Assembly: GCF_038066715.1 (NCBI RefSeq)
Contig: NZ_JBBUKT010000005.1
Location: forward strand, 62,001 to 126,000
Direction of reading: 5' to 3'
Length of the DNA: 64,000 nt
Source of the DNA: Luteolibacter sp. Y139
GTDB taxonomy: Bacteria > Verrucomicrobiota > Verrucomicrobiia > Verrucomicrobiales > Akkermansiaceae
Numbering within the stretch: position 1 is the first letter of the stretch; each line of letters starts with the position of its first letter. A program made the position numbers and the translations under genes. Of this stretch, positions 32,893 through 40,373 are shown piece by piece. Below the pieces are notes generated by a model. It was not told where the DNA came from, made no database searches, and was given only the letters and a program-made list of their open reading frames with translations.

Positions 32893-33423
32893 ATGAACTC
32901 CACTCCATCGCTTGCCACTTCATCGTCATCTCTCGACCAGGCGCTTGCTGAGATCGAGGGGATGGCGCGTGGGGCGATGGCAGCGGAGGGGGCGCGGGGG
33001 TGGTGGCATGCGGCGCGGATCGTGCGGCTCTTCGGTGATGCGGGGCGGGCGATGAGGCAGCAGGCGCAGCATGCGAAGTATCACGCGGAGAGGTCGCCGG
33101 AGAAGGCTGCGGCGTATCGCGGTGCGATGGTGATCGTGGCGCGGCACAGCGGTGAAGCGCTGGCGGACTTTGATCGTGCTGATGGTGATCGCGCGGATGC
33201 TGCGTGTGAGCGGAGGCCGGGGTCCGCTGCAAGGCAGATCAAGATGAAGAAGAGAGGACCTGGATGGATGGGATGGATGGGAGTGGAACGCGAGGACGCG
33301 ACTGCGGGGGTGGTGGGCGTGGCCGGTGCGTTTCCTGCATTCTCTCCATCCCATCCATCCCGGTCCTGTCTTCCGCGGCCTGATCCTTTTCCCTCCGTGT
33401 TCATCCCGTTCATCGGTGGTTGA
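32893..33423 (+). CDS. Hypothetical helical protein with repeat-derived C-terminus
   Basis: 176 residues. The N-terminal ~105 are helical and gene-like ('LDQALAEIEGMARGAMAAEG', 'AAYRGAMVIVARHSGEAL'). The last ~60 are encoded across a perfect 16-bp inverted repeat, GGATGGATGGGATGGA at 33262-33277 and its complement at 33345-33360, suggesting that a stem-loop repeat extended or replaced the original end. Member of the phage-derived early region. Confidence 0.6.
   Translation: MNSTPSLATSSSSLDQALAEIEGMARGAMAAEGARGWWHAARIVRLFGDAGRAMRQQAQHAKYHAERSPEKAAAYRGAMVIVARHSGEALADFDRADGDRADAACERRPGSAARQIKMKKRGPGWMGWMGVEREDATAGVVGVAGAFPAFSPSHPSRSCLPRPDPFPSVFIPFIGG
33262..33360. repeat. Long inverted repeat (16-bp arms)
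   Basis: GGATGGATGGGATGGA and TCCATCCCATCCATCC as perfect arms about 67 bases apart. A second inverted pair, GTTCATCGGTGGTTG (33408-33422) and CAACCACCGATGAAC (33496-33510), follows. Both pairs could fold as large hairpins. Confidence 0.75.
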
Positions 33424-33738
33424 GAGACTCTGTCCGAGAAACCTGCGAGCTCCCGTGTTCCTCCGTTCCGCTCGCGGGTTTCAAAGACAGAAGTCCAACC
33501 ACCGATGAACCGGGTGAATGCGGGGTGCGTCTCCGGTGAACGGGTTCGCGCTTCAATTCATCATCATCACGGTTTCACAGATTTCGCGCCCGGCCGGCGC
33601 ACGATGCCCATGGTGAGGCGGGCAGTGCGGGCCGGCCGGGCCGCGCCTCTTTTTCTCCCTGCCTCTGCCTGATGCGGCCATTCGCATCCCGATTTTCGAC
33701 CGATCCCATTTTCCATGCATTCACCTTTTCATGCCGTG

Positions 33739-34077
33739 ATGACGACTGCCGTGCTCGATGTGCGGGAGCTTGCGCAGCTGATGGTCCGCTACTCGGGGCG
33801 GGCATCGCGCGGTGCGGCGGCAGGGTGCCGCGATGAGGAGGAGGATGCGGTGCTGCTGGGGAAGCTGCTGCTGCTGGATGATCTGGCGTGGCGGGTGTGG
33901 AGCGAGGAGATGAGCGCGACGGAGATGGCGGAGCTGCGTGCCGCGGCGAATGAGCTGGGGAGGGCGGTGGAGGTTCTAACAGGGCGGATCGCGGCGGCTT
34001 CGAAAGGTGGGGCGGGGGTGGTGGATGATGGGGAGGCGATCGATCTAACAGAAGTGGAAGGAGGCATCGCGCGATGA
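33739..34077 (+). CDS. Hypothetical acidic helical protein
   Basis: 112 residues from the ATG at 33739 (MTTAVLDVRELAQLMVRYSG). The frame opens at 33715. Helical with a Leu-rich segment ('LLGKLLLLDDLAWRVW') and 'EMAELRAAANELGRAVEVL'. TCTAACAG occurs twice in frame as Leu-Thr codons (33975 and 34044). Family unknown; early-region position. Confidence 0.6.
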   Translation: MTTAVLDVRELAQLMVRYSGRASRGAAAGCRDEEEDAVLLGKLLLLDDLAWRVWSEEMSATEMAELRAAANELGRAVEVLTGRIAAASKGGAGVVDDGEAIDLTEVEGGIAR

Positions 34078-34253
34078 GGGCGATGCTGAAGGTGGCCACT
34101 CCTGGGGATCCCGCGGTGAGCGGGATGGAGAGGGTGGATGGAGTGATGAATCCGGAGAGTGCCCTCAGCGGCCTAGAGCTCGTCCGGCGGATTTCGTCCA
34201 TCCTCTCCGTTTCGTTTGCCGCAGGTCCTCAAGGCAGGCTTTCCGCGGCTCAC

Positions 34254-34273
34254 GAACTCTGAACTCTGAACTA
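34254..34273. repeat. Heptameric tandem repeat (GAACTCT type)
   Basis: GAACTCT GAACTCT GAACT immediately upstream of the RMF-like gene start at 34285. Same unit as at 19146-19172 and 53148-53161. Confidence 0.65.
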
Positions 34274-34284
34274 CGGACGCTCTG

Positions 34285-34494
34285 ATGACGATGCGCGAAC
34301 ATTGGCAAGATGGCTACCGGGCCGGGCTGTCGGCCTGGCGGGTGGATGGCAAGCATGCGATCCCGTCGCAGCATCCGTGCGGCGAATCGCGCGCGGGGGA
34401 GGCGTGGTTCCGCGGGTGTGTGGAGGGTTTGAGGGTGGCGGAGCAGTCATCGGGCAGCGGTCATCGGTCATTGGAGGGCGGGGAACTACCATGA
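34285..34494 (+). CDS. RMF/CrpP-like small protein
   Basis: 69 residues. The core 'HWQDGYRAGLSAWRVDGK' followed by 'IPSQHPCGESRAGEAWFRG' and 'CVEGLRVA' matches the ribosome modulation factor/CrpP pattern (GYxAG, then a Cys-Pro or Pro-Cys pair, then EAWxxGW/C-xxG). Members bind ribosomes or small molecules; phage and plasmid relatives are known. Which role applies here is unknown. The last ~12 residues are encoded by GGTCATC heptamer repeats. The start at 34285 (MTMREHW) could shift to the ATG two codons later. Confidence 0.6.
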   Translation: MTMREHWQDGYRAGLSAWRVDGKHAIPSQHPCGESRAGEAWFRGCVEGLRVAEQSSGSGHRSLEGGELP

Positions 34495-34733
34495 GTGCCG
34501 TAGTTGGAGATGGATGTGAATTTTCAGCGGGGCGGCTGCGCCGTTCCGGCGGGGTGGGGGCTGCTGCGGTGGGGCGGTGGCGAGTTGGTGGTGCGCGCCT
34601 CACCCCGCCGGAAGGACGCAGTCCTTCCGCTACGAATGCTGGAGGGCGTGAGCGCCCTGCTGGTCGATGACCGGTGGCCGATGATCGCTGACTGATCAGC
34701 GATGACTTTTTGTTTCTCTTTTCTTTTTCGATT

Positions 34734-34985
34734 ATGATTACGAACCAGCCTGAAAGTGATGTGGATACGAGTGAAGAGCCGGTGTTGCTGCGGATTCCGG
34801 AGCCGGCGATCGGGGTGCCGCCGGGGGCGCTGCGGCGCCTTCTGGCGAGCTGCCGGCATGGACTGAATCCGCGCGTGGGGTGGTCGGAGAACCGGCCGCG
34901 GATGGATCAGGAGGCGATGCAGATCCGCGGGGAGGTGCTGGGGGAGATCGAGGTGCAGCTGGAGAGGCTGCTTTCGAGCAGTTGA
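34734..34985 (+). CDS. Hypothetical protein (83 aa)
   Basis: Starts MITNQPESDVDTSEEPVLLR. A central 'GALRRLLASCRHGLNPRVGW' and a helical C-terminus 'IRGEVLGEIEVQLERLLSSS'. An upstream in-frame start at 34710 would add a hydrophobic stretch read from a T-rich leader and is less likely. No family recognised. Confidence 0.6.
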   Translation: MITNQPESDVDTSEEPVLLRIPEPAIGVPPGALRRLLASCRHGLNPRVGWSENRPRMDQEAMQIRGEVLGEIEVQLERLLSSS

Positions 34986-35039
34986 GGGTGGTTGTCGGAG
35001 CTCGCTGAATGGGGGTGGAGGTGGATTCGTTTAGATACT

Positions 35040-35189
35040 ATGGATTTAGTAGTGGGGTTGCTGCTTGCCTGGGGCGGGTGGCGGCTCTTGGCGGCTGTCG
35101 CGTGGGGCGGGCCTCACACTGGGTGGACAGGAGTGTCCACCCTCCTTAGCGCGGATGGTGCTGTGCGCGTTTCGGCGGCTGGCTGGTGA
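35040..35189 (+). CDS. Possible single-span membrane peptide (49 aa)
   Basis: MDLVVGLLLAWGGWRLLAAV followed by a polar tail that runs through a GGTGGACAGGAGTGTCCACC hairpin repeat (35123-35142). The frame opens at 34992 with TTG. Overlaps in position with the upstream extension of the next gene's frame. Weak support. Confidence 0.3.
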   Translation: MDLVVGLLLAWGGWRLLAAVAWGGPHTGWTGVSTLLSADGAVRVSAAGW

Positions 35190-35211
35190 AAACTTTGAAA
35201 CTTCTTTGCTC

Positions 35212-35859
35212 GTGATCTCTACATTCTCTGCTTCCCGTTCGACTTCTTCTCCTTCTGCTTCCTCGTCGTCGCGGCGGCCCTTGCGGTATCCGCTTTCGGC
35301 GGAGGGGCTGGGGAATTTTTGCCATCCGGGGTGTGAGGTTTTTTCGCGGGTGGTGCGGCATCCTTCGGGGGTGGTGATGGCGGCGAATGGTTGTGTGGCG
35401 CTGCGGGTGTCTCGGGGGCCGGTGGTGTTTGATGATGGGGTGGCGGAGGCTGGGGCGGAGTTTGTGGAGCGGGTGGATGCGTTGCCGTGGGGTCGCCTGG
35501 CGGATGATGGGATGCGGATCCGGCCGCCGGTGTGGCGGGGACTGGATGGGGTGCGCGGGGAGCTCTATGCGTGCGGGGTGGAGGAGCTGTGGAAGGAGGG
35601 GCGGATGACGTTGGCGAAGCCGGTGTGGGTCGGTGGGGCGATGATGGTGCCGCTGGCGGTGCTGCAGTTGATTGCGCGGTTGCCGCGGGTGGAGTTGCGG
35701 TTGGATGGGGCGGGGGATTTCCTGCTGATCCGGTTCGCGGGTGGAGAGGGGATGGTGGCGAATCGCTGGCGGAGGGCGCGGGGTGCGGAGGTGCCGGCGC
35801 ACGTGGGTTCGCTGTTTACGCCGGAGGTGGCGTGTTTGCCGGGGGGATTGGTGGCGTGA
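35212..35859 (+). CDS. Hypothetical protein of the phage-derived region
   Basis: 215 residues from GTG 35212; the frame opens at 35065 but the upstream part reads through a palindromic repeat. 'CEVFSRVVRHPSGVVMAANG' with 'CVALRV' faintly recalls the 'ATDGHRLAV' edge of sliding clamps, but the match is too weak to assign. 'RVELRLDGAGDFLLIRFAGG' in the C-terminal half looks like paired beta strands. Confidence 0.55.
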   Translation: MISTFSASRSTSSPSASSSSRRPLRYPLSAEGLGNFCHPGCEVFSRVVRHPSGVVMAANGCVALRVSRGPVVFDDGVAEAGAEFVERVDALPWGRLADDGMRIRPPVWRGLDGVRGELYACGVEELWKEGRMTLAKPVWVGGAMMVPLAVLQLIARLPRVELRLDGAGDFLLIRFAGGEGMVANRWRRARGAEVPAHVGSLFTPEVACLPGGLVA

Positions 35860-35919
35860 GGAGATGACTTATCTAACAGAATCTGGAATTTGACCGCTGA
35901 CGACTGACCTCCCCTTTTC

Positions 35920-36915
35920 ATGGAATTTCTGAATCTTCATTCAAGCGCGCTGGACTCGCCGGAGATGGCGGGTGCGGATCCGGCGGAGCTGGGCACGTGG
36001 CTGATGCTGGCGCGGTATTGTGCGGGGCAGGAGAATGGCGGGGTGATTGCGGGGTGCCGTGAGTGGCGGGATCGCAAGTGGCAGGCGGTGGCGCGGGTGG
36101 CGCAGGGGATGGTGATGCGGGAGGCGGAGCTGTGGACGTGGGATGGTGATGACTTGCATGTGAAGCATTATCCGGCGGAGCAGGAGGCGGCGGTGAAGGC
36201 GAAGCGCGAGCGGAATCGCTGTGCGGGCCAGGTGAAGACGGAGACGAAGGCGGAGGCAGCGCGGGTGAATGGTGCGCGCGGGGGAAGGCCGCGGAGTCGT
36301 GGGGTGGGTGGTGGTGAAGTGGGTGCGGGGGCGTTGCTTGATCTAACAGATGCGGGTGGTGGTCCTGGCGATGGGAGCGATATCCCAACCGGAAACCCAA
36401 CGGGATTTTTTGTGGGCGTGGATGATATCCGGACGGAAGGAAAGGGAAGGGAAGAAAATGAAAGGGAAGTACTAGAGGAATGTGAGAGTGCGCGCGAGGG
36501 TGCGCGGGGTCGTTCGTTTGTGGTGGGTTCTGGTTCGCGGGATGGTGAGCGTTTCGGTGATCGGGATCGTGAGTTGGAGATTTCGCGGCAGGCGGAGACG
36601 ATTGTTCGCAGTTATCCGCGGCAGGAGAGATTCGCGGAGGCGCTGATGATGGTGCGTGGGCACCTGGCGGCGGGGGAGAGTTTTCCGGTGATGCTGGCGG
36701 GGACGAAAGCTGCGGCGGAGGCGCTGGCGAAGGCGCCATCGGGGGCGGCGAACAAGTATGCGCCGAGTGCGCTGAAGTTCTTCGAGGGGAAGCGGTGGAT
36801 GGATGATCCGGGGACGCTGATCCGGCCGGCGGTGGTGAGTGGTGGTAGTCGACAGGATCGCGGGGAGATGTCGGCGGAGGAGGTGGCGATGCAGTTGGGG
36901 GGGAGGGTTGGTTGA
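35920..36915 (+). CDS. Phage-type replication protein (helicase-loading partner candidate)
   Basis: 331 residues. The N-terminal ~90 form a winged-helix-like domain ('ADPAELGTWLMLARYC', 'VARVAQGMVMREAELWTWDG') as in phage replisome organisers. A long low-complexity linker (about 95-220) contains a TCTAACAG. The C-terminal domain (about 225-310) has 'RFAEALMMVRGHLAAGESF' and 'KYAPSALKFFEGKRWMDDP', a signature seen in phage replication proteins. It precedes a DnaC-like gene by about 200 bases, the usual order of initiator then loader. Confidence 0.65.
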   Translation: MEFLNLHSSALDSPEMAGADPAELGTWLMLARYCAGQENGGVIAGCREWRDRKWQAVARVAQGMVMREAELWTWDGDDLHVKHYPAEQEAAVKAKRERNRCAGQVKTETKAEAARVNGARGGRPRSRGVGGGEVGAGALLDLTDAGGGPGDGSDIPTGNPTGFFVGVDDIRTEGKGREENEREVLEECESAREGARGRSFVVGSGSRDGERFGDRDRELEISRQAETIVRSYPRQERFAEALMMVRGHLAAGESFPVMLAGTKAAAEALAKAPSGAANKYAPSALKFFEGKRWMDDPGTLIRPAVVSGGSRQDRGEMSAEEVAMQLGGRVG

Positions 36916-37112
36916 ATTTTGGATTGGGGATTTTGGATTGCGGATTGGAGAAGATGAGACCGGGGGTGGTGAATACGATGGGTGTAGTAGTATGGGGATT
37001 CTGTTTGTCGGAGACGCGTCGACGGAACGTCGACACCCCTTATGGGCGTTTCGGGTGGGCGGTGCTTGGGGTGCGAGGATGGATTTAACTGATGGCTTTT
37101 GACCACTGACTG
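36916..37112. repeat. Spacer with TTNNGGA heptamers and GTCGACGGAACGTCGAC element
   Basis: ATTTTGGATTGGGGATTTTGG and onward repeats TTNNGGA every seven bases (36915-36950). GTCGACGGAACGTCGAC with ACCCCTTATGG at 37018-37045 is the second copy of the element at 8686-8713. Confidence 0.6.
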
Positions 37113-37871
37113 ATGAGTGCTGACCTTGCTTCTTCTTCCCTTCGCTGTGCTTGTGGTGAGCCGGTGGATGCGACGTTGTTGGAGATCCGGAAGTTCTTTC
37201 CGTCGTTGTCGCCGGATCTTTGCTCGGGGTGCTATGAGGTGGCGGAGCGGGAGTCGGCGGAGCGGGCGCTGTTAGAGGCGGAGCGGGCGGAGATGCGGGA
37301 GCGGCGGGCGAGGCTGGAGGCGGCGGTGCCGCCGGAGATGCTGGGGACGCGGGTGGATCATGCGGCATTCAATGGGGCGCTGTGGGAGCGGGTGCGGGAG
37401 TGGCGGCCGGCTTGTGGGCGGTGGCTCCTGATCACGGGGTTGCCAGGGCGGTGCAAGACGCGGGTGGTGGCGCTGCTGGCGAAGGAGCTGATTTTGAACG
37501 ATGGCGTGCGGGTGGTGTGGACGAGCGCGATCGAGCTGCAGGCGGCGGTGGAGGACATGCGGAGCCAGAATTATGCGGTGGTGGATGCGGCGCGGACGAA
37601 CCTGCGGGAGTGGAAGCATGCGGCAGTGCTGGTGCTGGATGACCTGGGGAAGAACACGTGGACGCCATCGCTGGAGGCGCGGCTTTTCGAACTGATCGAT
37701 TTCCGGAAGACGCGGCTGCTGCCGACGATCGTGACGGCGAATACGGCGCTGCCGGAGCTGCTGCGGACGAAGCAGGTGGGGACGGAGCGGGGCGGGCCGA
37801 TCATCGGGCGGATCCTGGAGGCGAGCCGGGGGTGGAATGTGGAGGCGGGGGAGGTGGGGAGGAGTTGCTAG
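37113..37871 (+). CDS. DnaC/IstB-like helicase-loader ATPase
   Basis: 252 residues. The N-terminus contains four Cys (CACGEP and CSGC, about 12-43), a likely zinc knuckle. A helical linker leads to an AAA+ core with Walker A GLPGRCKT at 109-116, Walker B VLVLDDLG (about 170-177), and sensor-like 'LPTIVTANTALPEL'. Walker A has Cys in place of the Gly just before the catalytic Lys, which is uncommon. It is expected to load the host replicative helicase onto the element's origin together with the protein at 35920. Start codon: the frame opens at 37113 (ATG). Confidence 0.82.
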   Translation: MSADLASSSLRCACGEPVDATLLEIRKFFPSLSPDLCSGCYEVAERESAERALLEAERAEMRERRARLEAAVPPEMLGTRVDHAAFNGALWERVREWRPACGRWLLITGLPGRCKTRVVALLAKELILNDGVRVVWTSAIELQAAVEDMRSQNYAVVDAARTNLREWKHAAVLVLDDLGKNTWTPSLEARLFELIDFRKTRLLPTIVTANTALPELLRTKQVGTERGGPIIGRILEASRGWNVEAGEVGRSC

Positions 37872-37895
37872 TGTTCAGTTTGAAGTTTTCAGGAA
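37864..37895. repeat. Heptamer-type repeat AGTGTTCAGTTTGAAGTTTTCAGG
   Basis: Overlaps the stop of the DnaC-like gene: TTGCTAGTGTTCAGTTTG then AAGTTTTCAGGAAAGGCATCG. Same class as the elements near 50875, 52095 and 58082. Confidence 0.55.
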
Positions 37896-37951
37896 AGGCA
37901 TCGGGATGGTGGAGGAGCCGCAGCGCGTAGAGATCTAGAAGAGTTGAGACG

Positions 37952-38494
37952 ATGGGGGGAGGTGGGGATATGGAATCTGACGAATTCTTTGATTTGAGCG
38001 AGAGGCCGAGATTGGAGCTGAGTCCGGAGCCGGAGCCGACGTGGAAGGAGAGGCGGAGGGGGCGGAAGAGGGCGGCGAAGTCGAAGGGGAAGGTGCAGGT
38101 GGTGGTGCCGGAGGTGGACGCGGGGATGATGGCGGAGGCGGCGGGGGTGAGCCTGCATGCGATGATGATGGCGGAGCTGGAGGCGCTGGGGGATGAGGAT
38201 GGTGGCAGGGAGGATGCGGGGCCGGAGGGTGAGGGGAGGCTGCATCATCTGGACTATGACCGGACGAAGGGGTGGATGCTGCGGGTGACGGTGGAGGTGG
38301 GGAAGAAGGTGATCGGAAAGCGCTTGAAATTCAGGCTGCGGACGCGGGATGCGGCGGAGGCGGAGAGGGCGCGGGACCTGGTGCTGGCGACGCTGAAGCG
38401 GCTGGGGCTGCGGGTGAGATTGAGGATGCAGGGGCGGCAGGGCGCTGGGCTGAAGAGGGGCGGTTCGGAGGGGCGAGTGATCGGTGATCGGTGA
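37952..38494 (+). CDS. Hypothetical protein with integrase-arm-like C-terminal domain
   Basis: 180 residues. A basic stretch 'WKERRRGRKRAAKSKGK' (about 31-47) is followed by a helical Met/Glu segment and a C-terminal domain 'GWMLRVTVEVGKKVIGKRLK' plus 'AAEAERARDLVLATLKRLGL'. The beta-beta-beta-alpha pattern recalls arm-type DNA-binding domains of tyrosine integrases, but no catalytic domain follows. The last residues (RVIGDR) are encoded by the GTGATCGGTGATC repeat, which also supplies the stop. Confidence 0.5.
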   Translation: MGGGGDMESDEFFDLSERPRLELSPEPEPTWKERRRGRKRAAKSKGKVQVVVPEVDAGMMAEAAGVSLHAMMMAELEALGDEDGGREDAGPEGEGRLHHLDYDRTKGWMLRVTVEVGKKVIGKRLKFRLRTRDAAEAERARDLVLATLKRLGLRVRLRMQGRQGAGLKRGGSEGRVIGDR

Positions 38495-38859
38495 AAAGGC
38501 AGCGGGGTTGGTGACGGGAGGAACCACGGATTGCGCGGATGGCGTGGATGAAAGGCAGGGGAGAACCACGGAAGGCACGGAATACACGGAAGGTGGATGG
38601 ATGTGGCGGGGGAAATCGGACTGGTGGAGTTAAGGGGGGCCAGTCGACGGGGGTGACGAGGGGTGTTTTTCAGACAAAACTCTGTTTGGTCTGTGGACGT
38701 ATGATTGTGAATAACTTTTGAAGGGTGACCATATTGACAGGAATAGATGCTTAAAATAGACGGGAAATGCGTCAGGAGTAATGCCTCGCGGAAGAGATTT
38801 GCCGTAACTTTGGCAAAACTTCCGGCGCTAACCCAACCCAATACTAGAAAGAGAAAACC
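38495..38859. other. Repeat-containing spacer with candidate promoter
   Basis: Contains 'AACCACGGATTGCGCGGATGG' and 'ACCACGGAAGGCACGG' degenerate repeats (38520-38600). Nearer the next gene it becomes AT-rich; TTGACA at 38734-38739 is a good -35 element, though no strong -10 lies 16-18 bases on. The AAGAGAAAACC leader just before ATG 38860 is purine-rich. Confidence 0.45.
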
Positions 38860-40323
38860 ATGAAATTGAACAAGATCGCGCCGAGTGCGCACCCGATGAC
38901 CGTGCCGGCTTTCGCGCTGGCGAGCTGCCTGAGCCTTTCGATTGCCACCGCGGCGCCGTGGTATGGCGACTTATCGGTGCTGCCTGGCAGCGGGGAGGCG
39001 GGCAATGCGGTCGTGACGGGGAATGTGGAATCGGGAGGCGATCTCTCGGCGCATGGCGTGGTGGATTTCGGCGTGGCGACGTCGAATGCGACGCTGCCGG
39101 GACTGACGCTGAAGTATCTGGGATCGTCGGAGCATGATGCGGCCTTCGACCTGACGGATTCGCTGGGGAGCTTCCTGTGGCGGGACAATTCGGGCGGCAC
39201 GGTGCGGCCGAAGATGAAGCTGAGCACGGACAATATCCTGTCCGTCTACAATGCGGCGGGCACCTCGGCGACGATCACGCTGCAGGGCGCCACGGGGCAG
39301 ATCAATCTGAGCGGCACGGGAAGCGGCATCACGCAGAATGGCACTTCCGTTTTCACGGTGGGGAGCACGGGCAGCATCACGTGGGACCGGCCGCTGGGGA
39401 TCACGAGCACCACGGCGGCGCAGAGCTCGATCACGGGCGCGCTGACAGTGGCGGGTGGCATCGGGGTGGGGCTGGATTCCTATTTCAACAACGTCCGGAT
39501 CGGCAAGGGGAAGAACAACCGGGACTATAACATGGCGGTGGGGGAAGAGACGATGATGCTCAATACCACGGGGACCAATAACACAGCGCTGGGCTATGGC
39601 TCGATGCAGGCAAATACCACGGGCTCGTCCAACACCGGTGTGGGTGTGGCAACGGTCTACTACAACAGCACGGGCAGCGAGAATACGGCGGTGGGACGCC
39701 AGGCGCTGTGCACCAATACGACGGGCAGCTCCAACACGGCGGTGGGCAAGTCCGCGATTCACCAGGGCAGCGGCAGCTACAATGCGGCGGTGGGAGCGGA
39801 GTCCCAGCGGTATAGCCTCACCGGCTACGGCAACAGCACGCTGGGCTACCAGACGCTCTACAACATCACGAGCGGCTACCAGAATGTGGCGCTCGGCCGG
39901 GCGGCGCTGCTCAACAACAACACGGGTGCCAATAACATCGCGATCGGCGCTTACTCCGGCCGCTATCAGGCGAACGGGAGCAGCACGCTGGCGAACCCGG
40001 AGAACAGCATCTACATCGGCGCGAATGCGCGCGGGTATTCCGATGCCGACGACAACTCGATCGTGATCGGCTATGGCTCGATCGGTGAAGGGGCGAACAC
40101 GACGGTGATCGGCAACTCGGCGACGACGAGCACGCACCTGTATGGACAGACGAATGCGAATTCGCTGAAGGTGACCGGCCAGTCGGAGCTGGGCGCACAG
40201 GTGACGGTGGAGCAGGCGAGCACCGCGGCGAAGGCGATGAAGGTGCTGGCGGACGGGACGATCCTGATCAAGCCGGGCGGGAATCTTTCCATGGGCAGCT
40301 TCACGGCGGGTGCCCAGCCCTGA
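38860..40323 (+). CDS. Secreted head-repeat (Hep_Hag/trimeric adhesin-like) surface protein
   Basis: 487 residues. Signal peptide (to about 31, ATAA), an N-terminal beta-rich part, then about eight 'NTTG..NTA.G..A' repeats (235-390), for example NTTGTNNTALGYGSM, NTTGSSNTGVGVATV and NNNTGANNIAIGAYS. These match the left-handed beta-roll heads of trimeric autotransporters and phage tail fibres. No YadA-like anchor is present; the C-terminus reads 'AMKVLADGTILIKPGGNLSM'. It probably forms a trimeric fibre outside the cell. The next gene is a large surface protein 50 bases downstream. Confidence 0.82.
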   Translation: MKLNKIAPSAHPMTVPAFALASCLSLSIATAAPWYGDLSVLPGSGEAGNAVVTGNVESGGDLSAHGVVDFGVATSNATLPGLTLKYLGSSEHDAAFDLTDSLGSFLWRDNSGGTVRPKMKLSTDNILSVYNAAGTSATITLQGATGQINLSGTGSGITQNGTSVFTVGSTGSITWDRPLGITSTTAAQSSITGALTVAGGIGVGLDSYFNNVRIGKGKNNRDYNMAVGEETMMLNTTGTNNTALGYGSMQANTTGSSNTGVGVATVYYNSTGSENTAVGRQALCTNTTGSSNTAVGKSAIHQGSGSYNAAVGAESQRYSLTGYGNSTLGYQTLYNITSGYQNVALGRAALLNNNTGANNIAIGAYSGRYQANGSSTLANPENSIYIGANARGYSDADDNSIVIGYGSIGEGANTTVIGNSATTSTHLYGQTNANSLKVTGQSELGAQVTVEQASTAAKAMKVLADGTILIKPGGNLSMGSFTAGAQP

Positions 40324-40373
40324 GCCAAATCGGTGGAGGAGGTTAGAAGAACCACGAGATCCAATTTATCATC

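Noticed and set aside
35212-35859. Sliding-clamp (DnaN-like) assignment
   Set aside because: Only a short 'VMAANGCVALRV' resemblance exists and the protein is far shorter than bacterial beta clamps.
31174-38494. Complete prophage
   Set aside because: No terminase, portal, capsid, tail, lysis or full integrase gene could be found within or beside the module.
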